From Dehalococcoidia bacterium (GTDB lineage Bacteria > Chloroflexota > Dehalococcoidia > JAUYDP01), in NCBI GenBank assembly GCA_030691805.1, contig JAUYDP010000189.1, forward strand, positions 1 to 8,542: a stretch of DNA of 8,542 nucleotides, written 5' to 3'. Made by a program: the position numbers and the translations under genes. The notes beneath the pieces were generated by a model, which worked only from the letters and a program-made list of their open reading frames with translations, was not told where the DNA came from and searched no databases. Below are positions 1-6,128 of the stretch, piece by piece; position 1 is the stretch's first letter, and every line of letters starts with the position of its first letter.

Positions 1-1
1 C

Positions 2-94
2 TTTGGTAGCCTGATGCCCCTGATCGTCCTAGGCCAGTTTGCTGGCAAGGTCATTGGCGGCCTGATCTGGTTCTTGCTGCTCAAGGACAGATGA
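2..94 (+). CDS. C-terminal end of a membrane protein (partial)
   Basis: Of the three forward frames at the left edge, only this one stays open. It gives 30 codons and ends in TGA at 92-94. The translation is strongly hydrophobic and ends with a probable transmembrane helix (GGLIWFLLL) followed by a short charged tail, KDR, as expected for the last helix of an integral membrane protein. The gene starts outside the window, so the family cannot be named. It is separated from the next gene by 140 bases, which argues against tight coupling to it. The fragment is short, so the call rests on frame openness and hydrophobicity only. Confidence 0.5.
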   Translation, partial: FGSLMPLIVLGQFAGKVIGGLIWFLLLKDR

Positions 95-220
95 AAACCC
101 GCTGGGAGAAAATGGCTGATACAAATGTGACCTATTTCACTGCAGAAATCGCTTAGACCGCGGTAAGGTTTCCTGAAATAGTCCGCGTCATCAGCGTTCT
201 CTGCGACCTAACGGGCCAAT

Positions 221-226
221 AGGAGG
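221..226 (+). promoter_or_regulatory. Shine-Dalgarno site of the MBL-fold hydrolase gene
   Basis: AGGAGG lies 8 bases upstream of the ATG at 235. It is a full consensus match and fixes the start of the hydrolase gene. No convincing -35/-10 pair was seen between 95 and 220. Confidence 0.8.
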
Positions 227-234
227 AAATAGAC

Positions 235-1005
235 ATGGAGCTAAGGATACTGGGCGCACACCAGGGTGAGAGCGACAGCTACCGTTTCTTCTCCCTGATG
301 GTTAGCGACAGCCTGACTATGGACGCCGGCAGCCTGACCTCCAGCCTCTCCTGGGAAGCCCAGGCCCACGTCCGCTCACTACTGCTTACCCACGCCCACT
401 TCGACCACATCAAAGACCTGAATGTTCTGGGATTCAATCACTTCAACCGGGGTCTACACCTGGATGTATACTGCCTGCCTGAGGTTAGGGATGCAATCCG
501 GACCCACATGTTCAGTCGAGATATCTGGCTCGACCTCTCAGCCCGGCCAACTCCGGGAAAGCCGGCAATCACTTTCCACAATATTGAACCGTACCGAACC
601 TTCACGTTGGAAGGCTATGAGATCACGCCCATACCGAGCATTCATACCGTGCCCACCGTTGGCTATAAGGTTGCCAAAGAGGGAAAGAGCTTCTATTATA
701 CCAGTGACACCGGCCCCGGCAACGTAGACCATTGGGTAAGAGCCAATCCAGATCTCCTGCTTACGGAGGTGACCTATGACAGCAGCATGGACCAGCTTGC
801 GGTGGAGGTATCACACCTGACTCCCAGCCGCCTTAAGACGGAATTGCAAGCCCTAAAGAAAGCCCTGGGCCGACTCCCCCGGGTAGTGGTATTACATATT
901 AACCCTGTTTATCAGGAGGAAGTAGCCCGGGAGATCAGCCTGGTGGCAACGGACTTAGACGCCGATATTACGATAGCTCACGAAGGAATGCGAATCGTAT
1001 TATAG
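235..1005 (+). CDS. MBL-fold metallo-hydrolase, class-II cyclic-nucleotide phosphodiesterase-like
   Basis: A 256-residue single-domain cytoplasmic protein (no signal peptide) of the metallo-beta-lactamase superfamily. Visible metal ligands are the HxHxDH motif THAHFDH (H53, H55, D57, H58), H137 in the SIHTVPTVGY segment, D158 in TSDTGPG, and H221 in the LHINP motif. H194 (SHLTP) is a further candidate active-site residue. This full set predicts a working two-metal hydrolase. The MELRILG start, the DAG strand at 30-32, the HTVPTVGY segment and the late SHLTP motif resemble proteins annotated as 3',5'-cyclic-nucleotide phosphodiesterase (class II). That match is from memory of the family, and the substrate is not proven. 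RNase Z-like or other phosphodiesterase activity is possible. The ATG is chosen because of the consensus ribosome site at 221-226. The 325-base gap downstream holds its own promoter, so this gene is probably not in the transporter operon. Confidence 0.85.
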   Translation: MELRILGAHQGESDSYRFFSLMVSDSLTMDAGSLTSSLSWEAQAHVRSLLLTHAHFDHIKDLNVLGFNHFNRGLHLDVYCLPEVRDAIRTHMFSRDIWLDLSARPTPGKPAITFHNIEPYRTFTLEGYEITPIPSIHTVPTVGYKVAKEGKSFYYTSDTGPGNVDHWVRANPDLLLTEVTYDSSMDQLAVEVSHLTPSRLKTELQALKKALGRLPRVVVLHINPVYQEEVAREISLVATDLDADITIAHEGMRIVL

Positions 1006-1214
1006 GCCAGAGCCAGCGAGTTAAACGTCCGAGCAGGACCACACACCTGCTTAGCCGTATATCATCTACTCTTCCCCTTTACCGTGCACTTTTGGCCTCT
1101 TTAGCAGCAGCGAAACGCAGCAGGCAACACGTATGAGAGCGTTGAACAATACCAGGCCGTGTAGTCGGGGACGATGCCGATTACGGAAGTGGTTCACATT
1201 CTCACGTATCGGGG

Positions 1215-1243
1215 TTGACAAGAAGCAGCAGCTATGGTATACG
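1215..1243 (+). promoter_or_regulatory. Sigma-70-type promoter with extended -10
   Basis: A perfect -35 hexamer TTGACA (1215-1220) is followed after 17 bases by TATACG (1238-1243), a 4-of-6 match to TATAAT. TG at 1235-1236 one base upstream makes an extended -10. Transcription should start near 1250, giving a leader of about 80 bases before the first binding-protein gene. It is the best promoter match I saw in the window and stands at the head of the transporter genes. The hexamers and spacing are seen directly; promoter use is inferred. Confidence 0.65.
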
Positions 1244-1250
1244 TTTACCA
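1235..1250. promoter_or_regulatory. Candidate operator palindrome overlapping the -10
   Basis: TGGTATACGTTTACCA is a 16-base palindrome with one mismatched pair (T1240 against T1245), centred on CG and covering the -10 element and probable start site. CG-centred palindromes of this form resemble operators of LacI/GalR-family repressors, although GntR-family sites can look similar. A protein bound here would block the promoter. No regulator gene is visible in the window, so the factor is unknown. Confidence 0.4.
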
Positions 1251-1318
1251 GCTTTAGTTGATTGCCGCGCCATTGTGCGGTAAGGTGAGGTTTGGCACTC
1301 GAGGAATTTGGATACCAC

Positions 1319-1326
1319 AGGAGGTG
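1319..1326 (+). promoter_or_regulatory. Shine-Dalgarno site supporting the TTG start at 1331
   Basis: AGGAGGTG matches the anti-Shine-Dalgarno consensus. The GGAGG core (1320-1324) ends 6 bases before TTG at 1331, and the signal peptide begins right there, so the non-ATG start is well supported. The second binding-protein gene has the same core at the same spacing. Confidence 0.8.
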
Positions 1327-1330
1327 TTAG

Positions 1331-2692
1331 TTGAAAACAAGAATAGGAATTATTGGAATAGTTACCCTCGTATTTATGGCCATCGTAGTGGCCTGCACCC
1401 CGGCGGCGGCTCCCACGCCGACGCCGACAGCGCCGGCCAAGGCTGCGCCGGCCCCCACGACAGCCGCAGCCCCGGCTGCCACACCCACCGCAGCCGCGCC
1501 GGCTGCCAAGCCCACTGAGGCGCCGGCTGCCAAGCCAGCGGTTACCACCCCGATCAAGATCGGGTTCCTGACCCCGTTGGTGGGCGTTTATGCCTCCCTG
1601 GGAGCAGACATGCGCGATGGCTTCCTGCTCTACCTGGACCAGAAGGGCAACACCCTTGCCGGACGCAAGGTCGAGGTCATCGTCGAGGACACCGAGGTCA
1701 AGCCAGATGTAGGCCTGACCAAGGCCAAGAAGCTGATAGAGCGGGATAAGGTCAACATGCTGGCTGGCGTCATCTCCAGCGGCGTGGCCGCCGGCATAGC
1801 AGACTATGTTACTTCCCAGAAAACGCCTCTGATGCTAACCAACGCCGGGGATGACCCTCTCACACAGCAAAAGGCCAGCCCCTATATCTTCCGTATCTCT
1901 TTCGCCAATAGCCAGAACTCAATGCCCCTGGGTGAATTTGCGTACAAGAAGGGGTATCGCACGGCAGTCTTAGTAGCATCCGATTACCCGGCCGGGTGGC
2001 ACCACACCGGAGGGTTCGCCCGCACCTTCACAGAGGCCGGCGGAAAGATTATCCAGGAGATCTACTATCCCCTGGGTAGCCCAGACCTGGCTCCCTTCAT
2101 CACTACCATCAAGCAGGATGCTAACGTAGTGCATACCTTCTCCGCCGGCGCTGACGGACTGAAGTTCGTCACCCAGTACGCCGAGTATGGCTTGAAGGGA
2201 AAGATTCCTCTGCTCTGTAACTGGTGCACTACGGAGGACATGCTGGACAAGGAGGGAGACGCTGCGGTCGGAGTGGTAAACGGCTATCCCTTCGCCCCCA
2301 GCCTGGACCGGGCCCAGACCAAAGCATTCGTGGAGGCCTTCACGAAGAAGTACAACCGGCCCGTCCCGCCCCAGGCAGAGTTCGGGTACACGGGGGCTAT
2401 GGCCATCGACGCGGCGCTTCAGGCGACGAAGGGCAATATCGAGGACGTGGATGCCTTCATCAAGGCATTAGAGGGCGTACAGATCGAGGCGCCTCGCGGC
2501 CCAATCAAGTTTGATAAGTACCACAACGTGGTCCAAAACATCTACATAACGGAGGTAAAAAAAGTAGACGGGAAGCTAGTCAATGCAGTCGTCGAAACGG
2601 CGCAGAATGCTTCCCAGTTCTGGAAGTGGAGCCCCGAGGATTACCTAAAGATGACACAATACGCGGATCTAAAGGGTAAATGGGTCAAGTAG
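1331..2692 (+). CDS. HAAT-family ABC transporter substrate-binding lipoprotein 1 (Liv-type)
   Basis: A 453-residue binding protein of the periplasmic-binding-protein type I family used by Liv-type importers. Residues 1-21 form a lipoprotein signal peptide (KTR, hydrophobic core) ending in lipobox VVAC, with C22 the lipidated cysteine. Residues 23-73 are an Ala/Pro/Thr/Lys-rich linker that should hold the domain away from the membrane. The ligand-binding domain runs from P74 (PIKIGFLTPLVGVYASLGAD) to 453. Likely pocket segments by analogy with LivJ are SSG (149-151), TNAGDDPLT (170-178) and SDYPAGWHHTGG (217-228). C296 and C299 form a CNWC motif that the neighbouring paralogue lacks. Translation starts at TTG, supported by the site at 1319-1326. 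The domain opening resembles aromatic-acid-binding relatives, so branched-chain amino acids are only one possible ligand. It is the first gene of the importer cluster. Confidence 0.92.
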   Translation: MKTRIGIIGIVTLVFMAIVVACTPAAAPTPTPTAPAKAAPAPTTAAAPAATPTAAAPAAKPTEAPAAKPAVTTPIKIGFLTPLVGVYASLGADMRDGFLLYLDQKGNTLAGRKVEVIVEDTEVKPDVGLTKAKKLIERDKVNMLAGVISSGVAAGIADYVTSQKTPLMLTNAGDDPLTQQKASPYIFRISFANSQNSMPLGEFAYKKGYRTAVLVASDYPAGWHHTGGFARTFTEAGGKIIQEIYYPLGSPDLAPFITTIKQDANVVHTFSAGADGLKFVTQYAEYGLKGKIPLLCNWCTTEDMLDKEGDAAVGVVNGYPFAPSLDRAQTKAFVEAFTKKYNRPVPPQAEFGYTGAMAIDAALQATKGNIEDVDAFIKALEGVQIEAPRGPIKFDKYHNVVQNIYITEVKKVDGKLVNAVVETAQNASQFWKWSPEDYLKMTQYADLKGKWVK

Positions 2693-2765
2693 CCAGCCGT
2701 TTGTGATGGATGAAGCCACCAGAATAAGCAAGGTGGGTTAGGTAGGTCGTTTCTCTAATAACAAT

Positions 2766-2772
2766 GGAGGTG
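2766..2772 (+). promoter_or_regulatory. Shine-Dalgarno site supporting the GTG start at 2777
   Basis: GGAGGTG lies with its GGAGG core (2766-2770) 6 bases before GTG at 2777, the same arrangement as for the first binding-protein gene. The lipoprotein signal peptide begins at this GTG. The 84 bases between the two genes show no convincing promoter or terminator. Confidence 0.78.
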
Positions 2773-2776
2773 TAAG

Positions 2777-4153
2777 GTGGACAAAAGAATAGGGGTTATC
2801 GGATCAATCGTATTGATGATAGCCCTCTTAGTCTCGTGTGGACCGGGGGCAACGCCGGCCCCAACACCCACGAAAGCGCCGGTGGCGGCGCCAACGGCCG
2901 CCCCTAAAGCGGCAGAGGCTACACCCACGGCCGCTCCGGCGGCCAAGCCAACTACGGCGCCGGCGTCCCAGCCGACCCCGGCCGCCAAGGCTCCGACAAC
3001 GCCCATCAAGATCGGAATCCTGACCACCCTGACCGGGGTCTTCGCCGCCCCGGGCGCCGACCTGCGGGATGGGTTCTTGCTTTACCTGGCGGAGAAGGGT
3101 AACAAGCTGGCAGGCCGTGAGGTGCAGGTCATCGTAGAAGACGACGAGGTGAAACCCGACGTCGGCCTCACCAAGGCCAAGAAGCTGGTGGAAAGGGATG
3201 GGGTAAACCTGGTGCTAGGTGTTATCTCCAGCGGGGTGGCCCTTAGCGCAGGCCCCTATTTGGCCCAGAATAAGAAGGTTTTCCTCATCACCAACGCTGG
3301 AGCCGACGACCTGACCCAAAAAGCGGCGAACCCATACATCTTCCGTAACTCCTTTGCCAATAGCACGGGCGGCATGGTTGCCGCGGACTGGGGTTATAAG
3401 CAGAAGGGCTGGCGCACGGCGGTCATCCTGGGCTCCGATTATGCAGCCGGATGGGAGTGGACCGGAGGGTTTGCCCGGGTCTTCACGGACCTGGGGGGCA
3501 AGATCATCCAGGAGCTCTATCCCCCCCTGGGAAACCCCGACCCAGCGCCCTTCGTCTCGCAACTGCAGAAGGCGGACGTAACCTACGTCTTCCAGGCCGG
3601 CGCGGACGCCCTGTCGTTTGTGCCCGCCTACGCGCAGTATGGGGTCAAGGCCCGGCCCCAGCCTTTGATCGGTAACTACGGCATTACCGACCTCTCCATC
3701 CTGCCCAAGCAGGGCGAGGCGGCTTTGGGAGTCCTCCAGGGCGGGCCTTTCGCCGAGGGCTTGGACACCCCGGCAAACAAGGCGCTGACCAAGGCCTTCA
3801 AGGACAAGTACAACCGTGACGCCACCATATTCACGGAGCCCGCCTATACCGCTGGGCGCATGATAGAGAAGGCCCTGGAAGCGGTGAAAGGCAACATCGA
3901 GGACACAGATGCCTTCGTCAAGGCGCTGGAGACCGTCGAGATCCCTGACGCTCCCAGGGGTGCTGTCAAGTTCGACAAGCTCCACAACATTGTATCGCCC
4001 TTCTACGTCTCTGAGGTACAGAGGGTGGGCGGCCAGGTGAACAACATGGCCATCGCCACATACCCGAACACCACCCAGTTCTTCAAGTGGACTCCGGAGG
4101 AGTGGTTAAAGATGACCCCACTGTCTGAAATGAAAGGCAAGTGGGTCAAGTAG
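2777..4153 (+). CDS. HAAT-family ABC transporter substrate-binding lipoprotein 2 (Liv-type)
   Basis: A 458-residue paralogue of the preceding gene. The signal peptide (residues 1-20) ends in lipobox LVSC with lipidated C21. A long Ala/Pro/Thr linker spans 22-75, and the type I periplasmic binding domain runs from P76 to 458. Counting by eye, the first 100 or so domain residues are about two-thirds identical to the first protein, and both end in KGKWVK. Pocket-region differences suggest a different ligand preference: TNAGADDLT at 172-180, SDYAAGWEWTGG at 220-231, and no cysteines beyond the lipobox where the paralogue has CxxC. GTG is the start because of the ribosome site at 2766-2772 and the fit of the signal peptide. 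It lies 84 bases after the first gene in the same orientation, so co-transcription is likely. A hairpin follows the stop. The ligand is unknown. Confidence 0.92.
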   Translation: MDKRIGVIGSIVLMIALLVSCGPGATPAPTPTKAPVAAPTAAPKAAEATPTAAPAAKPTTAPASQPTPAAKAPTTPIKIGILTTLTGVFAAPGADLRDGFLLYLAEKGNKLAGREVQVIVEDDEVKPDVGLTKAKKLVERDGVNLVLGVISSGVALSAGPYLAQNKKVFLITNAGADDLTQKAANPYIFRNSFANSTGGMVAADWGYKQKGWRTAVILGSDYAAGWEWTGGFARVFTDLGGKIIQELYPPLGNPDPAPFVSQLQKADVTYVFQAGADALSFVPAYAQYGVKARPQPLIGNYGITDLSILPKQGEAALGVLQGGPFAEGLDTPANKALTKAFKDKYNRDATIFTEPAYTAGRMIEKALEAVKGNIEDTDAFVKALETVEIPDAPRGAVKFDKLHNIVSPFYVSEVQRVGGQVNNMAIATYPNTTQFFKWTPEEWLKMTPLSEMKGKWVK

Positions 4154-4179
4154 CCCCGGCAAGATTTTGACGTCGTTGG

Positions 4180-4209
4180 TAGGGGAGAAGCCTGGGGGCT
4201 TCTCCCCTA
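4180..4209 (+). terminator. Strong hairpin after the binding-protein genes: partial terminator or mRNA end
   Basis: AGGGGAGAAGCC (4181-4192) and GGCTTCTCCCCT (4197-4208) are perfect inverted repeats around the loop TGGG. The pair T4180-A4209 extends the stem to 13 bp. It starts 26 bases after the stop of the second binding-protein gene. The 3' side (TTCCTAAC) is not a real T-tract, so complete intrinsic termination is unlikely. Partial read-through, or protection of the upstream message from 3' decay, would fit the usual excess of binding protein over permease in such importers. Confidence 0.55.
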
Positions 4210-4258
4210 TTCCTAACATGGCGCAGCCGGAACCAAAACGTCGGTCACGGTGTAGCTA

Positions 4259-4287
4259 GAAATCCTGCGCGGACCGCGCAGGATTTC
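4259..4287. repeat. 14-base perfect inverted repeat (29-base palindrome) upstream of livH
   Basis: GAAATCCTGCGCGG (4259-4272) is followed, after the single base A4273, by its exact reverse complement CCGCGCAGGATTTC (4274-4287). As RNA it can form a 13-bp stem with a 3-base loop. No T-tract follows, and no -35/-10 pair is attached. It lies 42 bases before the livH start and clear of the presumed ribosome site at 4315-4319. It could be an attenuator or processing hairpin, a protein-binding site, or a copy of a dispersed palindromic repeat; the window alone cannot decide. Confidence 0.7.
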
Positions 4288-4329
4288 AGTCGTAAGGTAT
4301 TAACGCGGTCCAGTGAGGTTGGTCGGCAC

Positions 4330-5181
4330 TTGAACTTCTGGATATTGCAGTCCTTAAATGGGCTATCCTATGGTATGCTGCTCTTCCTGCTAGCAGCCGG
4401 GCTCTCCTTGAGCTTCGGCCTGATGAACATTGTCAACCTGGCCCATGGCTCGTATTTCCTGGTAGGAGCATACGTAGGCTTGACTGTTATGGAGCGGACA
4501 GGCAACTTTATGGCTGCTGTCGTCGTCGGCGCCATCTCGGTCGGTATCCTCGGCTTGCTTATGCAGCGACTCCTATTACGGAGGCTAACGGACCACCTGG
4601 CTCAGGTCCTGCTGACCATAGGTTTTCTCTTCATTTTAGGTGATCTTTCCCTGGTTATTTGGGGAGGCGTGCCCCAGATCATCCCCAAGCCGCCGCTTTT
4701 TGAGGGACCTATTCGCATAATGGAAAGCGTCTTCCCCAGTTACCGCCTCCTGGTAATCGGTGTAGGAATCGTGGTAGCGATTTTCCTTTGGTGGCTTCAG
4801 GACCGTACCGCGATGGGCGCCAACGTGCGCGCCGCTGTGGACGACGAAGAGATGGCAGGCTCTACCGGCATCAACGTTGCCCTCCTGATGACCGTGGTGT
4901 TTGGACTGGGCGCAGCTATGGCCGCTCTTGGTGGCGTTGTGGGAGGAGCATTCCTCACTATTTTCCCGGGGCAAGACATGGATGTGCTTCTGCTGGCCCT
5001 GGTAGTCGTCATTATCGGAGGACTGGGTAGTCTTAAGGGCGCCTTTGTGGCAGCCCTGCTGGTCGGCCTTCTCGATAATTTCGGCAAGGCCCTTTTCCCG
5101 GAGCTAGCGCTCTTCACCATCTTCGCCCCCATGGCTATTATCCTGGCCATCCGGCCCACCGGGCTTTTCGGACGGGCATGA
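4330..5181 (+). CDS. livH: Branched-chain amino acid-type ABC transporter permease LivH
   Basis: A 283-residue inner-membrane permease of the LivH family, normal length, with about eight hydrophobic segments. The N-terminal run LNGLSYGMLLFLLAAGLSLSFGLMNIVNLAHG (9-40) is the family hallmark. The cytoplasmic coupling loop, in which G163, R167, D171-E174 and G180-N182 are recognisable (MGANVRAAVDDEEMAGSTGI), should contact the ATPases. With LivM it forms the channel that receives ligand from the two upstream lipoproteins. TTG at 4330 is chosen because it places the N-terminus where the family usually begins. A weak ribosome site, GAGGT (4315-4319), lies 10 bases upstream, and no better in-frame start was seen. 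The gene follows a 176-base gap with two hairpins and overlaps livM by ATGA. The family is clear; the substrate is inferred only from the family. Confidence 0.92.
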   Translation: MNFWILQSLNGLSYGMLLFLLAAGLSLSFGLMNIVNLAHGSYFLVGAYVGLTVMERTGNFMAAVVVGAISVGILGLLMQRLLLRRLTDHLAQVLLTIGFLFILGDLSLVIWGGVPQIIPKPPLFEGPIRIMESVFPSYRLLVIGVGIVVAIFLWWLQDRTAMGANVRAAVDDEEMAGSTGINVALLMTVVFGLGAAMAALGGVVGGAFLTIFPGQDMDVLLLALVVVIIGGLGSLKGAFVAALLVGLLDNFGKALFPELALFTIFAPMAIILAIRPTGLFGRA

Positions 5182-6128
5182 GAAGGTCATTCCTTCCTAT
5201 CATTCTAGTGATCGCAGGTCTGGCTATCCTGGCAATTCTTCCGAAGGTTCTAACCTCCTACTACGTGGGCCTGTTGGTTACGGTCCTTATCTTCGGCATA
5301 TTCGCCCTGAGCCTGGACCTTTTGCTAGGGCATTGTGGCCTACCCTCCCTGGGACACGCCGCCTCATTCGGCACGGCGGCCTACGTGGCGGGATTCCTTT
5401 CTTTGAAGATAGCCAATAACGCCCCAGTCAACTTCGCCGCCGCCCTCTTCGCCGGTGGAGCCGTTGCTGCAATATTCGGCTTATTAGCGCTGCGGACCCG
5501 GGGCATCTACTTCTTAATGATAACCCTGGCCCTCTCCCAGGTCCTCTGGGGGTTGGCGTTTAAGTGGAAATCCGCCACCGGCGGAGATGATGGTATGCCC
5601 GGTATACCGCGACCCAACCTGAGCATGTTGGGTCTAGACCTGACCCCGGTCAACTCCTACTACTACTTTACGCTGGCCCTTTTTGTGTTAGTCTGCATCC
5701 TTATGTACATATTGATACGCTCACCCTTCGGACACTCTCTCCGCGGCATAAGGGAAAGCGAGTCCCGGATGCTGGCCCTGGGCTACAACGTCTGGGCGCA
5801 CCAGTACGTGGCTTTTATCATAGCGGGCCTCTTCGCCGCGCTGGCAGGAATCCTGTATGTCTACTATAACAACATGGTTAGTCCGAAAGATCTCCACCTT
5901 ATCACGTCGGCCAAGGTCTTACTAATGGTGATCTTGGGGGGCACGGGCACCTTCTTGGGGCCAATTCTGGGGGCTACCCTGATCGTGTTATTGGAGAACA
6001 TCGTCAGCGGATTCACGGAGCGCTGGCTTTTGATATTGGGCATTATTTATGTCCTGGTCATCATGCTCGCCCCCAAGGGCCTGCTCGGACCGTTAAGGGG
6101 AAGATTGCGCAGATGGATTCCAATGTAG
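5178..6128 (+). CDS. livM: Branched-chain amino acid-type ABC transporter permease LivM
   Basis: A 316-residue integral membrane protein, second half of the Liv-type channel, with about nine hydrophobic segments. Family motifs are GHCGLPSLGHAASFG (51-65, usually GxxGxxSLGHAxFFG), RTRGIYFLMITLALSQ (106-121), TGGDDGMPGI (134-143) and the ATPase-coupling loop FGHSLRGIRESESRMLALG (184-202). C53 and P56 in the first motif are less common variants. The start ATG shares its bases with the livH stop (ATGA, 5178-5181). There is no good ribosome site, so translation probably depends on ribosomes finishing livH. Its end overlaps the start of livG by 16 bases. Reading frame and motifs are intact; I see no sign of damage. 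Confidence 0.92.
   Translation: MRRSFLPIILVIAGLAILAILPKVLTSYYVGLLVTVLIFGIFALSLDLLLGHCGLPSLGHAASFGTAAYVAGFLSLKIANNAPVNFAAALFAGGAVAAIFGLLALRTRGIYFLMITLALSQVLWGLAFKWKSATGGDDGMPGIPRPNLSMLGLDLTPVNSYYYFTLALFVLVCILMYILIRSPFGHSLRGIRESESRMLALGYNVWAHQYVAFIIAGLFAALAGILYVYYNNMVSPKDLHLITSAKVLLMVILGGTGTFLGPILGATLIVLLENIVSGFTERWLLILGIIYVLVIMLAPKGLLGPLRGRLRRWIPM

Larger units (their letters stand above)
1006..1330 (+). other. Non-coding interval with promoter and 5' leader of the transporter operon
   Basis: No convincing gene lies in these 325 bases. Just after the hydrolase gene is a weak hairpin (AGCAGG 1032-1037 with CCTGCT 1046-1051, loop 8) without a T-tract, so it is a poor terminator candidate. Positions 1053-1214 show nothing I can assign. 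The promoter and operator candidate is at 1215-1250. The presumed leader (about 1250-1330) contains a small hairpin, CCGCGC 1265-1270 with GTGCGG 1275-1280 and a 4-base loop, and ends with the ribosome site at 1319-1326. Confidence 0.6.

Noticed and set aside
132..181. CTATTTC/GAAATAG inverted repeat before the hydrolase gene as a regulatory site
   Set aside because: Seven bases with a 36-base separation and no promoter elements beside it. Not distinguishable from chance.
1032..1051. Hairpin AGCAGG/CCTGCT as terminator of the hydrolase gene
   Set aside because: The stem is only 6 bp, the loop is 8 bases and no T-tract follows. Too weak to call as a terminator.
2716..2736. Inverted repeat CCACC/GGTGG between the two binding-protein genes
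   Set aside because: Five pairs with an 11-base loop are expected by chance in GC-rich DNA.
2755..3027. Minus-strand frames with Ala/Gly/Val-rich, glycine-zipper-like translations opposite the lipoprotein linkers (also 1327-1557)
   Set aside because: The hydrophobic look comes from reading the complement of Ala/Pro/Thr codon repeats. The same artefact appears at both linkers.
3215..3985. Long open frame of 256 codons on the minus strand inside the second binding-protein gene
   Set aside because: It is fully antisense to a well-supported gene. Its translation shows no recognisable domain, and long antisense frames are common in GC-rich coding DNA with biased third positions.
4167..4195. TTGACG at 4167 as an internal -35 for livHMGF
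   Set aside because: No acceptable -10 lies 16-18 bases downstream; that region is the GC-rich hairpin arm.
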